Source: Acidobacteriota bacterium
GTDB lineage: Bacteria > Acidobacteriota > Terriglobia > Terriglobales > Acidobacteriaceae
DNA: 34,761 bases
Reading direction: 5' to 3'
Assembly: GCA_028876335.1 (NCBI GenBank)
Contig: JAGWSG010000056.1
Coordinates: 1-34,761 of the forward strand
The translations under genes were made by a program, and so were the position numbers. Shown here piece after piece: positions 1-7,196 of this stretch (position 1 is its first letter; the number at the start of each line of letters is the position of its first letter). The notes beneath the pieces were generated by a model. It was not told the origin of the DNA. It saw nothing but the letters and a program-made list of their open reading frames with translations, and searched no databases.

Positions 1-726
1 ATCGAGCCTGCCGGCGAGTGCAAAGTGCTTTGCAGTGCCGGCATTTTCCCGTGTAAGCTGGTCGAGCACAAAACGCTCATCCGCAGTCCCTATGTCAATC
101 CAGCGACTTGCCTGATCGCCAATGCGCCGCAGTATCTGCGTGGGCGTTAGCCCGGGTGGAAACCTGTTGCGAGGAGCAGGCACTAATCTGCCATCAGGAA
201 AGACAACGGTGCCCGCGATATCGGGATGCTGGATCGCCGCAACCATATATCCGCGGCTCACCATCGCTTCGAAGAGCGCGGTATATTTGAAAATCGAACC
301 TCCGGCGCCGTGCGAGAAAATCACGACGGGAAACTGTCCTGGGCTCTTGGCTGGTGGCGCATTCTCTACTACGTGTGAGTAGATGGCACCTGAGAGAACC
401 TGCGCCCACTCTTCAGTTCCAAATTCTTCGCTCATCCGGAGCCGGAGTTCGGGATCGGCATCGATCAGCTTCGCTCCGGGCATGTATGCACCGTGCTGTT
501 CCGCAGTTGGACGTTCTGTGGGATACCACAGGTAGACCATCAACTCGCGCTTGCGTTTTGCGTTCGGTTCAGGGCTATTGCCACGCGAATTGTCTGTCCA
601 GTCGTAGGCTGCCCTGCCGATGCCGTAAGGTCCTGAGGGCTCAGGCAGGCGACCGGCATGGGCGGCATACGTCAGGCCTCCGGTGAGCAATGCTGCAATA
701 AGAAACAAATGAGCGATGAGCTTCAA
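1..726 (-). CDS. Secreted alpha/beta hydrolase, PAF-acetylhydrolase/dienelactone hydrolase-like (N-terminal part)
   Basis: The reverse strand is open from a TTG at 726 to the left edge, giving 242 residues with no stop, so the C-terminus lies outside the window. The TTG follows a GAGGAAG ribosome-binding site by seven bases and begins a signal peptide (MKLIAHLFLIAALL, then an Ala-rich end), so export is likely. At about residues 134-144 the strand VVIFSHGAGGS is the oxyanion-hole region of alpha/beta hydrolases of the platelet-activating-factor acetylhydrolase/dienelactone hydrolase type. The segment after it (FEAMVSRGYMVAAIQHPD) fits the same fold. The nucleophile elbow GxSxG, expected shortly after the RLD at the truncated end, is not in view. 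The substrate cannot be told; short-chain esters or lipids are typical of the fold. No ATG lies at the proper start, so a search restricted to ATG starts would miss it. Confidence 0.85.
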   Translation of the reverse strand, partial: MKLIAHLFLIAALLTGGLTYAAHAGRLPEPSGPYGIGRAAYDWTDNSRGNSPEPNAKRKRELMVYLWYPTERPTAEQHGAYMPGAKLIDADPELRLRMSEEFGTEEWAQVLSGAIYSHVVENAPPAKSPGQFPVVIFSHGAGGSIFKYTALFEAMVSRGYMVAAIQHPDIAGTVVFPDGRLVPAPRNRFPPGLTPTQILRRIGDQASRWIDIGTADERFVLDQLTRENAGTAKHFALAGRLD

Positions 727-783
727 TGCGATGCTTCCTCGTGGACTGATGAACTCAGTCTCATGTCAGATTATCTCCACCTA

Positions 784-808
784 GAGGTGTCCCGGTCCGG
801 GACACCTC
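784..808. repeat. Perfect inverted repeat, 12-bp arms around one base
   Basis: GAGGTGTCCCGG at 784-795 is matched exactly by its reverse complement at 797-808, with a single T at 796 between. It lies about 58 bases upstream of the hydrolase start at 726. A one-base spacer makes it a poor RNA hairpin terminator and a good match to a dimeric-repressor operator, so control of the hydrolase is possible. It could equally be a relic of the decayed region. Confidence 0.6.
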
Positions 809-1027
809 AAATATGTATTCATATGTAGGATGGTGATCCCCTTCGCTTGCCAACCTAGGATGCATTCAAATTCGAGTTGATGCTCGAGTATCTAAGCCGT
901 TTCGGGCGGTTGGTTGCAAACAGGAAGTTAGCCTGAAAATGGCGAAGATCCGTCAAAGGGCTGTCTGGCCGGTCAACTGCCAAGAACTCCGAAAATCTGC
1001 GTTTACGAGCGACTTGAAATGAAATCG

Positions 1028-1105
1028 AACGCACAGCTGTCAGAGTGAATCCCGGGCTCCGGCGTAATTGGCGCAGAGCATACCGCACATCTTGAGACGT
1101 ACCGG
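1028..1105 (-). pseudogene. N-terminal fragment of an ADOP-type ABC permease
   Basis: On the reverse strand the peptide QDVRYALRQLRRSPGFTLTA is the hallmark N-terminus of acidobacterial duplicated orphan permeases (MacB/FtsX family, normally about 800 residues). After about 26 residues the similarity stops abruptly (the next expected block, LALGIGANTAIF, is absent) and the frame continues as unrelated sequence to 855. The fragment is therefore a gene remnant. The upstream peptide MRQGKVSGTS is also unlike a normal start. Confidence 0.6.
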
Positions 1106-1582
1106 ACACTTTACCCTGCCTCAATTGAAATTCTTACTCAAACTTGTATTCATTAGAGACGTTGGATAAACGCAATGCGCTCAACAATTGGATTAATCAA
1201 TCACCAGCTCTAGCAGGTCCGTTGAAGACATCCGGCTCGCCACTCGTTGAAATACTAAGAGGGAGTGGTCCGCTACGCAGAAGTCGAAATTACGAATATG
1301 TTTCGCTTTGGAATTTCGATTCCGAGGGATTGGACGGATCTCAGTTTGGCCGAGGTTCCGATCACTGAACTATCGATTTAGGAGGAAAGCCTCAACTCCG
1401 AAAACAAATGGTTACTGAACTCAGTAGAGTTCGAAAGCTTCGGGCTGGCCCCCACAGTCCAGCCCTGCTCCGCTTGGCTAAAAGTTTGTCGCATTCTTGT
1501 CGCAATGGCCGCCAATCGGGCCGGTTTTGCCGTTTTCGCCAATTCGTAAGCCGTGTAACGTCTTTAACTTACGATCTTCGAC

Positions 1583-1632
1583 ATTGCATGGCATGGAAGA
1601 GGTCATCGGTTCGATCCCGATCAGGTCCACCA
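1583..1632 (+). pseudogene. 3' half of tRNA-Ala(GGC), possible attachment-site remnant
   Basis: From the anticodon loop ATGGCAT (1588-1594; anticodon GGC) onward the sequence is that of a tRNA-Ala: variable region AGGTC, T stem-loop ATCGG-TTCGATC-CCGAT, acceptor strand CAGGTCC, discriminator A and encoded CCA (1630-1632). The T arm pairs perfectly. The anticodon stem pairs at only three of five positions, and no D arm or 5' acceptor strand (expected GGxCCTG) precedes it. It cannot be a working tRNA. A tRNA 3' half with an abrupt 5' boundary is the usual footprint of integration by a tyrosine recombinase into a tRNA gene. Confidence 0.65.
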
Positions 1633-1826
1633 AATATTTTCAATAAGATCCGTCTCCCTTCCGGGACTTCGCGGTCAGATTTCCTTCCTGCAGTTTCTAG
1701 TCAACTCTTCATATATTGAGCAGACAGTAGAGCGCGCTTCCAGCCCCAACAGCTGCATGGAGTTGCGTTGAACCGCCCTGTAAATTCTGTAAATGTGAAG
1801 CAAAAATTGTTAGGCATGAAAAGAGC

Positions 1827-1940
1827 ATGACCCTTGCAGACTGTTTCGAAGAGGATGTCGAAGTTGCCTTGACTGATCGCAGTGAAGATTACAAAAGGCG
1901 AGATGCAACTATTGTCTTACTTGGAAGTGGTTATCCTTGA
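1827..1940 (+). CDS. Possible 37-residue small ORF, unrecognised
   Basis: ATG at 1827 opens a 37-residue frame rich in acidic residues (MTLADCFEEDVEVALTD at the start) ending TGA at 1940. Only a weak AAGAG precedes it, and the frame is open further upstream. It resembles no family I know. It could be a decayed fragment in the scar region. Confidence 0.15.
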   Translation: MTLADCFEEDVEVALTDRSEDYKRRDATIVLLGSGYP

Positions 1941-2025
1941 GAACTTCTGCCGACACAATCGAAAGTAGTACGGCGATCAAATCTGACCCGGGCAAAGTTC
2001 GCGAGCTCTAACGCTTCAATCCCGC

Positions 2026-3480
2026 TCATACGGAAATATGCTGACTTAGCTCCGCGATTGGTGCGCAAGGAAGCCGCACTTCAATTTCGATCCCGCCTTT
2101 CAACCCGTTAAATGCCGTCAGGTGCCCCGCGTGTGCGTGAACTACAGCATTAACAAATGCAAGCCCCAGACCATGACCTTGCGATTGCTTTCCACGTGTC
2201 CGCTGTTGAAACAGGCTCGGCAATAACTCCGCGTCAAAACCAGGACCATCATCTTGAATTCGCAGAACCGCGCTGCCTTCGTGCTCTTCCAGAAAGATGG
2301 TGATACTTGAACCAGATGGAAGATGCTTCAGCTCATTATCGAATAGATTGGCAAGCATTCGATGCATGAGTCCCTGATCGGCTTTTATCAACAGTGGTCC
2401 TGAAAGACGAAGCCTTACAACCAGCCCTCTTTCTGTCATGGATGGTTCGTAAAGCTCTGCCATGGACCTCACCAGTTGTTCCAGATCTATCACCGTCGGT
2501 GTCAGCCGCAACGCATCGGCCCGCGCTTCCGCCACGTCGAGCGACTCATTGAGCAAGTCTGCAAGGCTATCCAATTCTTCGATCGCAGAGGCAATCGCTT
2601 CCTGACGTTCGCCGTCGTCGGCTTTCACCAGTGATGTCTCCAGCTTGCCGCGAATTGCTGTCAGCGGACTTCTTAAATCATGCGCCAGTGAATCCGTAAT
2701 TGTGTGCAATTGCCGTACCGCATTCTCGATGCGATCGAGCATGTGATTTAAGGTGTACGCCAACTGCGCCATTTCATCATTATTCTCGGATGTGGGAACG
2801 CGCGTCTTTAGATCAAGCTCTCCAATATGAGAAGCAGCTTCCGTTATGCGCCGCACATACCGTAGCGTACGCCGCGTCGCATAGAAGACAATGGCAAATC
2901 CAAGCAAAATGAGTGCAATCCAAAGTGCCAGGAAGCGCACACGCAGATTCTGGATCACCCTCTCCTCGTCACGCACAGAGAGCCCCAGGTACACCCTGCT
3001 GCCATCAGCCAATGTTGTTGAGGCAACACGGAACGGCACGGTAAATCCGTCGACGTGTACGTCAGAAGGCGTGGTTGAATTCCTCCTAAGGCCGTGAATC
3101 GCTTTCAGATCCGCCTGCCCGTCTCCCACACCGACCCAAAGCTTCAGGCTGCCATCAGAACCTGTTTGCAGGAAGAAGACCGAGTCGTTTTGCGAGCTCA
3201 GCGTGGGAGTTCGATTTGGCACTTCTCGCGATGCCAATTCCGCCACTTCGCCAACCACGCGATTGTACAAAGCATCCTTGGGCGTGTGAGCCGCCACATC
3301 GCCCAGGACTTCCACTTCGCCCGTCAACCAGGCGTCGGTACGCTGTTGAATGTCCCTTGCGACAAAACGGTCCAGAAAAAGAAAGATGACGATCGCACCA
3401 AGTGTGTAGGCAAGTGTTGACCATAGTGAAATCCGCCATGCAGCACTGCGCATTCCGGGTCTAGCGGTCTTTGAGAACAT
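2026..3480 (-). CDS. Two-component sensor histidine kinase (HAMP, HisKA, HATPase)
   Basis: The protein has 484 residues and the order typical of membrane sensor kinases. There is a transmembrane helix near residues 19-37, a periplasmic sensor domain of about 145 residues, a second helix near 184-200, HAMP to about 255, then HisKA with the phospho-accepting histidine in SLAHDLRSPLTAI (His267). The ATPase domain follows, with N box (LANLFDNELKHL), G1 (DDGPGFD) and G2 (GHGLGLAFV). ATG at 3480 is chosen because GAGG lies eight bases upstream; a GTG at 3489 is the alternative. The start overlaps the end of the response-regulator gene by 20 bases, so the two are translationally coupled. The periplasmic domain has no motif that reveals the ligand. 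The divergent operon at 4427-11372 is the natural regulatory target, by inference from position. Confidence 0.93.
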   Translation of the reverse strand: MFSKTARPGMRSAAWRISLWSTLAYTLGAIVIFLFLDRFVARDIQQRTDAWLTGEVEVLGDVAAHTPKDALYNRVVGEVAELASREVPNRTPTLSSQNDSVFFLQTGSDGSLKLWVGVGDGQADLKAIHGLRRNSTTPSDVHVDGFTVPFRVASTTLADGSRVYLGLSVRDEERVIQNLRVRFLALWIALILLGFAIVFYATRRTLRYVRRITEAASHIGELDLKTRVPTSENNDEMAQLAYTLNHMLDRIENAVRQLHTITDSLAHDLRSPLTAIRGKLETSLVKADDGERQEAIASAIEELDSLADLLNESLDVAEARADALRLTPTVIDLEQLVRSMAELYEPSMTERGLVVRLRLSGPLLIKADQGLMHRMLANLFDNELKHLPSGSSITIFLEEHEGSAVLRIQDDGPGFDAELLPSLFQQRTRGKQSQGHGLGLAFVNAVVHAHAGHLTAFNGLKGGIEIEVRLPCAPIAELSQHISV

Positions 3481-4138
3481 AGCCCACACCTCGAAGCGTG
3501 CGAATCAGCGGCTGCTGTCCATTTCCATCGACCTTGCCTCGCAGGCGATAGATATGTACATCCACCACATTTGTATCTGGATGAATGCGCATACCCCACA
3601 CCTTTTCGAGAATCATGGTTCGAGTCACCACGCGTCCAGCATTGCGGCACAAATACTCCAGAAGGACGAACTCTTGTGGTGTAAGTTGAAGTCTCTGGCC
3701 ACCCCTGATGGCCTCTCGGCGAAGAAGGTCCAATTCGAGATCGAGCACGCGAAGCCGCGTAGCCTCACTGCCCTGCGGTGCATTCCGTTTGAGCAGATTA
3801 CGCAGCCGCGCAAGCAATTCCGCCAGGGCAAATGGTTTGGTGAGGTAATCGTCTCCTCCTTGCTCAAGCCCTTTTACACGGTCATCCACCGTGCGTCTTG
3901 CTGAAAGGATCAGCACCGGTGCATGTACCCCCATCTGACGCAAGCGCATAATCAGCGCAATGCCATCTCCGTCCGGAAGGCCAAGATCCACAATGAGAAT
4001 GTCGTATTCGCCGGCGAGTGCCAACTGCTCGGCGCTCACTGTATCCGACGCAAGATCAACCGCATAACCAGCCTCAGTAAGTGCCTGCTTCAAGAACGAT
4101 CGAATGTCTTGCTCGTCTTCCACCAGCAGTAGCCGCAT
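3461..4138 (-). CDS. OmpR/PhoB-family response regulator
   Basis: This 225-residue protein has a receiver domain (LLLVEDEQDIRSFL at the start, phospho-acceptor Asp51 in DILIVDLGLPDGDG, conserved Lys in DDYLTKPFA). A winged-helix DNA-binding domain of the OmpR type follows (LTPQEFVLLEYL, then VDVHIYRLRGKVD and LIRTLRGVGYVL). ATG at 4138 is taken as the start; a TTG at 4144 would add two residues. It is the partner of the kinase whose start it overlaps. An 8-bp inverted repeat covers the sequence just upstream of its start (4141-4162), which suggests autoregulation. A role in controlling the divergent operon is inferred from the arrangement. Confidence 0.95.
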   Translation of the reverse strand: MRLLLVEDEQDIRSFLKQALTEAGYAVDLASDTVSAEQLALAGEYDILIVDLGLPDGDGIALIMRLRQMGVHAPVLILSARRTVDDRVKGLEQGGDDYLTKPFALAELLARLRNLLKRNAPQGSEATRLRVLDLELDLLRREAIRGGQRLQLTPQEFVLLEYLCRNAGRVVTRTMILEKVWGMRIHPDTNVVDVHIYRLRGKVDGNGQQPLIRTLRGVGYVLKDR

Positions 4139-4140
4139 GC

Positions 4141-4162
4141 TCAAAATGTTATTGCATTTTGA
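4141..4162. promoter_or_regulatory. Inverted repeat next to the response-regulator start
   Basis: TCAAAATG (4141-4148) and CATTTTGA (4155-4162) are perfect 8-bp arms around six bases. The repeat sits immediately 5' of the response-regulator ATG and spans the place where its ribosome-binding site should be; no good Shine-Dalgarno sequence is visible there. Protein binding or folding here could limit translation or transcription of the regulator. Confidence 0.4.
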
Positions 4163-4330
4163 AAGCTTGCGCAGCGCATCTCGGTATTACCCGTGCCAAA
4201 TCTTGCTCCGTCGACTCAAGATGAATAAATCGTCATTTCCCCGTATATCCCAGTTCATTTTCCGTCTATAACATTGATTCAATCGCAAATTCCCAGGCAT
4301 AAATCGAGCATTTCTCGGTACATGAACGAA

Positions 4331-4350
4331 TTGTCACTAAAGAATGACAA
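4331..4350. promoter_or_regulatory. Inverted repeat TTGTCA-N8-TGACAA, possible operator
   Basis: TTGTCA at 4331-4336 is repeated in inverted form at 4345-4350 (TGACAA), 77 bases upstream of the first operon gene. The TTGTCA half-site could itself act as a -35-like element. It is a candidate binding site for the neighbouring response regulator or another dimeric factor. Confidence 0.35.
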
Positions 4351-4426
4351 CGGCCCCGCTCGCCACTGCGCATAGTTCCGCGTCTCAAAAGCAGCGGATA
4401 TTTGCAACAACTTTGGAGAATAAGGA

Positions 4427-5398
4427 ATGGCAAGGAGTGGTGTGGTCGCAGAAGTGCATAGCATCGATTCAGTCTCGCAGGACTCTCTGGGAGCCGAATT
4501 GTACAGAGCCTACGGCCAAAGCCTCCGGTGCGGATTCAATACCGATCCCGTCCTTCAAAGAACTCTCGCGCACGTACTTGCTCATCCCGGCAGTTTGGCA
4601 CGTCCACGCATGTCAGTTCAGACCGGGTTGGCCTATGGCGCTGAAAGGCAATCGACCTTAGACCTTGCCATCGCGCTGGAGTATTTCCATACAGCATCTC
4701 TGCTATTTGACGATCTGCCCTGCATGGACGACGCTGCGGTGCGCCGGGGTGCTCCATGCGTCCATCGGCTATTCGGTGAACCAGCCGCTATTCTTGCCGC
4801 CTTGACGCTCATCAATCGCGCATATGGCCTTGTATGGTCGGCGTTGCGCACTGTCCCCCTCCAACATCAAGTCAGGGTATTTGAATTTCTGAATGACCGG
4901 CTGGGTGTAAATGGCCTGCTTAACGGGCAGAGTCTCGATCTGAATTTCCAGTCCAGTGCTCGAGACCTTGCGGAAGCTGAGCGGGTTGCGCGCGGTAAAA
5001 CCGTGCCCATGATCGAAATCGCTCTCGTATTGCCGGCTATCCTCGCACAAGCCCCGCAACGTGACATACAACTCCTGCAGAGGCTGAGCCTTTTCTGGGG
5101 ATTGGCCTACCAACTGGCGGACGACCTGAAGGACGTTCTCGCGTCCCAATCTGATACCGGCAAAAGCGCCGAGCGTGATGGCAGGTTGGGAAGACCGAAC
5201 ACGGCATTAGTCATCGGCATACCAGCAGCTGTCGGCCGATTGGGCAGACTCATTCATGCAGGTGACCGATTGATGAATCGACTCATTGCCAAAAGGTCCT
5301 CTCTCAATTTTCTGAACGATTTCCGGACGAGCCTGCTGGATGAGTTAACGAATGCCATTGAAGAGGCAGGAGCGATTCCGATCGACAGAGTCCGATGA
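4427..5398 (+). CDS. Divergent polyprenyl diphosphate synthase (IspA/CrtE-like)
   Basis: The 323-residue protein belongs to the trans-prenyltransferase fold, which extends allylic diphosphates with IPP using Mg2+. The first aspartate motif DDLPCMDD (95-102) is followed by RRGAP, and the second, ADDLKD (231-236), is preceded by AYQL; the KT motif (GKTVPM, 190-195) is kept. Alanine five residues before the first motif (ASLLFDD) is smaller than the tyrosine of FPP synthases and points to a product longer than C15. The usual GGKRLRP block that holds IPP reads PGSLARP (54-60), so the conserved Lys and first Arg are gone. The enzyme may use substrates unusually or have lost IPP condensation. It is first in a tightly packed operon that ends with a YceI isoprenoid-binding protein, which suggests a lipid or quinone-tail role. 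Confidence 0.85.
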   Translation: MARSGVVAEVHSIDSVSQDSLGAELYRAYGQSLRCGFNTDPVLQRTLAHVLAHPGSLARPRMSVQTGLAYGAERQSTLDLAIALEYFHTASLLFDDLPCMDDAAVRRGAPCVHRLFGEPAAILAALTLINRAYGLVWSALRTVPLQHQVRVFEFLNDRLGVNGLLNGQSLDLNFQSSARDLAEAERVARGKTVPMIEIALVLPAILAQAPQRDIQLLQRLSLFWGLAYQLADDLKDVLASQSDTGKSAERDGRLGRPNTALVIGIPAAVGRLGRLIHAGDRLMNRLIAKRSSLNFLNDFRTSLLDELTNAIEEAGAIPIDRVR

Positions 5399-6501
5399 TC
5401 TTTCTCCGCTTGATTGTTGTTAATTTACTCCGGCACAGGATTCGAACTGTCATCAGCATGGCGGGCATCGCCTTCAGCGTCGCGGCCATGCTCACAGTAG
5501 TCGCATTACTACAAGGTGCCATCGGCATGTTTTCCGGGATTCTCTCCAGCGGTGCCGAGATGATTGTCTTTGAACGCAATGTCTCCGATCTTTTCTTCAG
5601 CGACGTCTCTCAGTCTGCTGCGGCAGCCATTGCGAAGTGGCCCATGGTGGAACACGCAGATCCTGTTCTCTTCGGTGTTGTCGCAAGTGAAGGCCATCCC
5701 ATTGTCACCTGCTTTGGAGTAACCGCCACCGATGCGCGCATCCATGACGCACAATGGCTTGCCGGCGGGCCTCAGGACTTCGGCCGCCAGGACAGTGTGG
5801 TGCTTGGTGATCGAGCTGCACAGTTTCTTGGCGCGACCGTCGGGAAACAGGCGCAAATCGGCCATGAAACCTTTACCGTCGTCGGCATTATTCGCACTCG
5901 AAACGGCTTCGAAGACGGCGGTGTTTTCATGCCAATCAATGAGGCCAGGGATTTCTTCCACAAGCAAGGCTCCTCCGTTCTTACTATCAAATTGCGGAAC
6001 AAAGACGACGCCGCGCAATTCAAGGCAGACGTCCATGCACAATTCAAGGACCTCATCGCTCTGGAGGATCGTGAATTCGAACGAACATATTCACAATTCA
6101 GAATTCTGCGCGCGACAGCCTGGGCCGTCGGTATCTGTGGCCTTGCTCTTGGCGGACTTGGCGTTGCCAACACCATGATCATGTCGGTCTTTACGCGCAT
6201 TCGTGAAATTGCGATTCTGCGCGTAAACGGATTCTCTGGCTTTCAGATCGCGGCTGTCATCTTCGGCGAATCGGCTGTTGTTTCAGTTCTTGGAGGCATA
6301 GCGGGCGCAATCCTCGGCGCACTTACTCTCGTAGCACTCAAGCACATACCCGCGCTCGACGGATATGTCGACGGATCGCTTCATCCACTTCTCATGTTCG
6401 GAGTGGTGCTGCTGGCATTGGTCACAGGCATGGCGGGTGCACTTTATCCAACTGCATATGCTATGCGTATTCGCGCAGTGGAGGCACTTCGCTTCGAATG
6501 A
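5395..6501 (+). CDS. ABC transporter permease, FtsX/MacB type
   Basis: The 368-residue protein has the FtsX/LolC/MacB permease plan. An N-terminal helix follows a basic start (IFLRLIVVNLLRHRIRTV, helix about 18-45). A large extracytoplasmic domain of about 200 residues comes next, then three C-terminal helices (about 240-265, 285-315, 335-355). The cytoplasmic loop MSVFTRIREIAILRVNGFS (about 262-280) is the coupling element that contacts the ATPase and is a family signature. Its ATG overlaps the stop of the prenyl synthase by four bases, and the ATPase gene follows with the same overlap. Relatives act in lipoprotein or lipid extraction, peptide or antibiotic efflux, or peptidoglycan hydrolase control. 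No membrane-fusion protein is encoded nearby, so a MacAB-type tripartite pump is not evident. Cargo is unknown; an isoprenoid or a redox-protein component is a context-based guess. Confidence 0.9.
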   Translation: MIFLRLIVVNLLRHRIRTVISMAGIAFSVAAMLTVVALLQGAIGMFSGILSSGAEMIVFERNVSDLFFSDVSQSAAAAIAKWPMVEHADPVLFGVVASEGHPIVTCFGVTATDARIHDAQWLAGGPQDFGRQDSVVLGDRAAQFLGATVGKQAQIGHETFTVVGIIRTRNGFEDGGVFMPINEARDFFHKQGSSVLTIKLRNKDDAAQFKADVHAQFKDLIALEDREFERTYSQFRILRATAWAVGICGLALGGLGVANTMIMSVFTRIREIAILRVNGFSGFQIAAVIFGESAVVSVLGGIAGAILGALTLVALKHIPALDGYVDGSLHPLLMFGVVLLALVTGMAGALYPTAYAMRIRAVEALRFE

Positions 6502-7196
6502 ATACGCATATGTCCAGCACAGCCGTGCTGCCCCCTGCAGCTCGCATGAGCAACCTGTGGAAGAGCTATGAGCAAGGTGCGATTGCCGTCTTGAATGGCG
6601 TCGATCTCGAAGTCAAACAGGCTCAGACCGTCGCCCTGTGCGGCCCTTCCGGTTGCGGAAAGAGCACACTTCTACATATCATCGGCGGGCTTGATCGGCC
6701 CGACCATGGAGAAATTGAAGTGCATGGCAGACCCCTCGATGCAAACCGCAACATGGTGGATTTTCTTCGCCGAGAAGTCGGTTTTATCTTTCAACTTCAC
6801 AACCTTATTCCCGACCTCACACTTGAGGAGAACTGCCTTCTTCCAGCCATCGCGGCAGGCACGCCGAGGCATGCGGCGCTGAAACGCCTTGAAGTCCTTG
6901 CCGAACGGACAGGACTTCAACATCGACTTGGACAGCGAATTCAAAAGCTTTCCGGAGGAGAACGTCAGCGCACAGCCATTTGCCGAGCGCTGATGAATCG
7001 GCCTGCAATGCTCCTGGCGGATGAGCCCACCGGCTCGCTGGATGAACGCTCAAGCCAAGGCGTTTTTGAACTGCTCCTTGAACTGACGCGCACCGAAGGC
7101 GTCACTCTCCTCATGGCGACGCATGATCTAACTCTCGCGCGACGCTGTGACCGCCTGGTCCAAATGCGCGACGGGAGGATTCATGAAGAATCCTGA
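6498..7196 (+). CDS. ABC transporter ATP-binding protein, LolD/MacB type
   Basis: This 232-residue ATPase carries Walker A GPSGCGKST (49-57), Q-loop (FIFQLHNLIPDLT, about 97-109), signature LSGGERQR (151-158), Walker B MLLADEP (171-177) followed by TGSLD, and the switch histidine in MATHD (His209). This is the LolD/MacB/FtsE-like subgroup that pairs with FtsX-type permeases, which agrees with the gene just upstream (ATGA overlap). Two further in-frame ATGs at the N-terminus (residues 5 and 17) leave the exact start a little uncertain; the coupled ATG is preferred. It overlaps the next gene by 14 bases, so the transporter and the redox proteins downstream are probably made together. Confidence 0.93.
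   Translation: MNTHMSSTAVLPPAARMSNLWKSYEQGAIAVLNGVDLEVKQAQTVALCGPSGCGKSTLLHIIGGLDRPDHGEIEVHGRPLDANRNMVDFLRREVGFIFQLHNLIPDLTLEENCLLPAIAAGTPRHAALKRLEVLAERTGLQHRLGQRIQKLSGGERQRTAICRALMNRPAMLLADEPTGSLDERSSQGVFELLLELTRTEGVTLLMATHDLTLARRCDRLVQMRDGRIHEES

Larger units (their letters stand above)
727..2025. other. 1.3-kb gene-poor scar region
   Basis: No convincing complete gene is seen here. Open frames at 1144-1368 and 1408-1719 have no ribosome-binding site, no recognisable motif and unlikely composition. What can be recognised is debris: a perfect palindrome (784-808), the N-terminal fragment of an ADOP permease (about 1028-1105, reverse strand) and the 3' half of a tRNA-Ala (about 1583-1632). 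The rest looks like non-coding or decayed DNA. A remnant of an old integration or deletion event is the simplest reading, but no integrase or transposase is visible. Confidence 0.6.
4139..4426. promoter_or_regulatory. Divergent promoter region between the two-component genes and the redox operon
   Basis: This 288-base AT-richer interval separates the response regulator (leftward) from the seven-gene operon (rightward) and must hold promoters for both. No gene is seen in it. It contains two inverted repeats (4141-4162 and 4331-4350), listed separately. The operon's first ATG at 4427 has GGAG eight bases upstream. Confidence 0.6.

Noticed and set aside
1144-1368. 74-residue ORF in the gene-poor region
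   Set aside because: No ribosome-binding site or recognisable motif; a different frame over its end looks equally protein-like.
1442-1465. Hairpin GGGCTGG/CCAGCCC with 10-base loop
   Set aside because: Only seven pairs and no gene ends nearby, so I cannot support a terminator.
1408-1719. 103-residue ORF running through the tRNA remnant
   Set aside because: It reads through the tRNA-Ala fragment and is Arg/Ser-rich, so it is not a real coding sequence.
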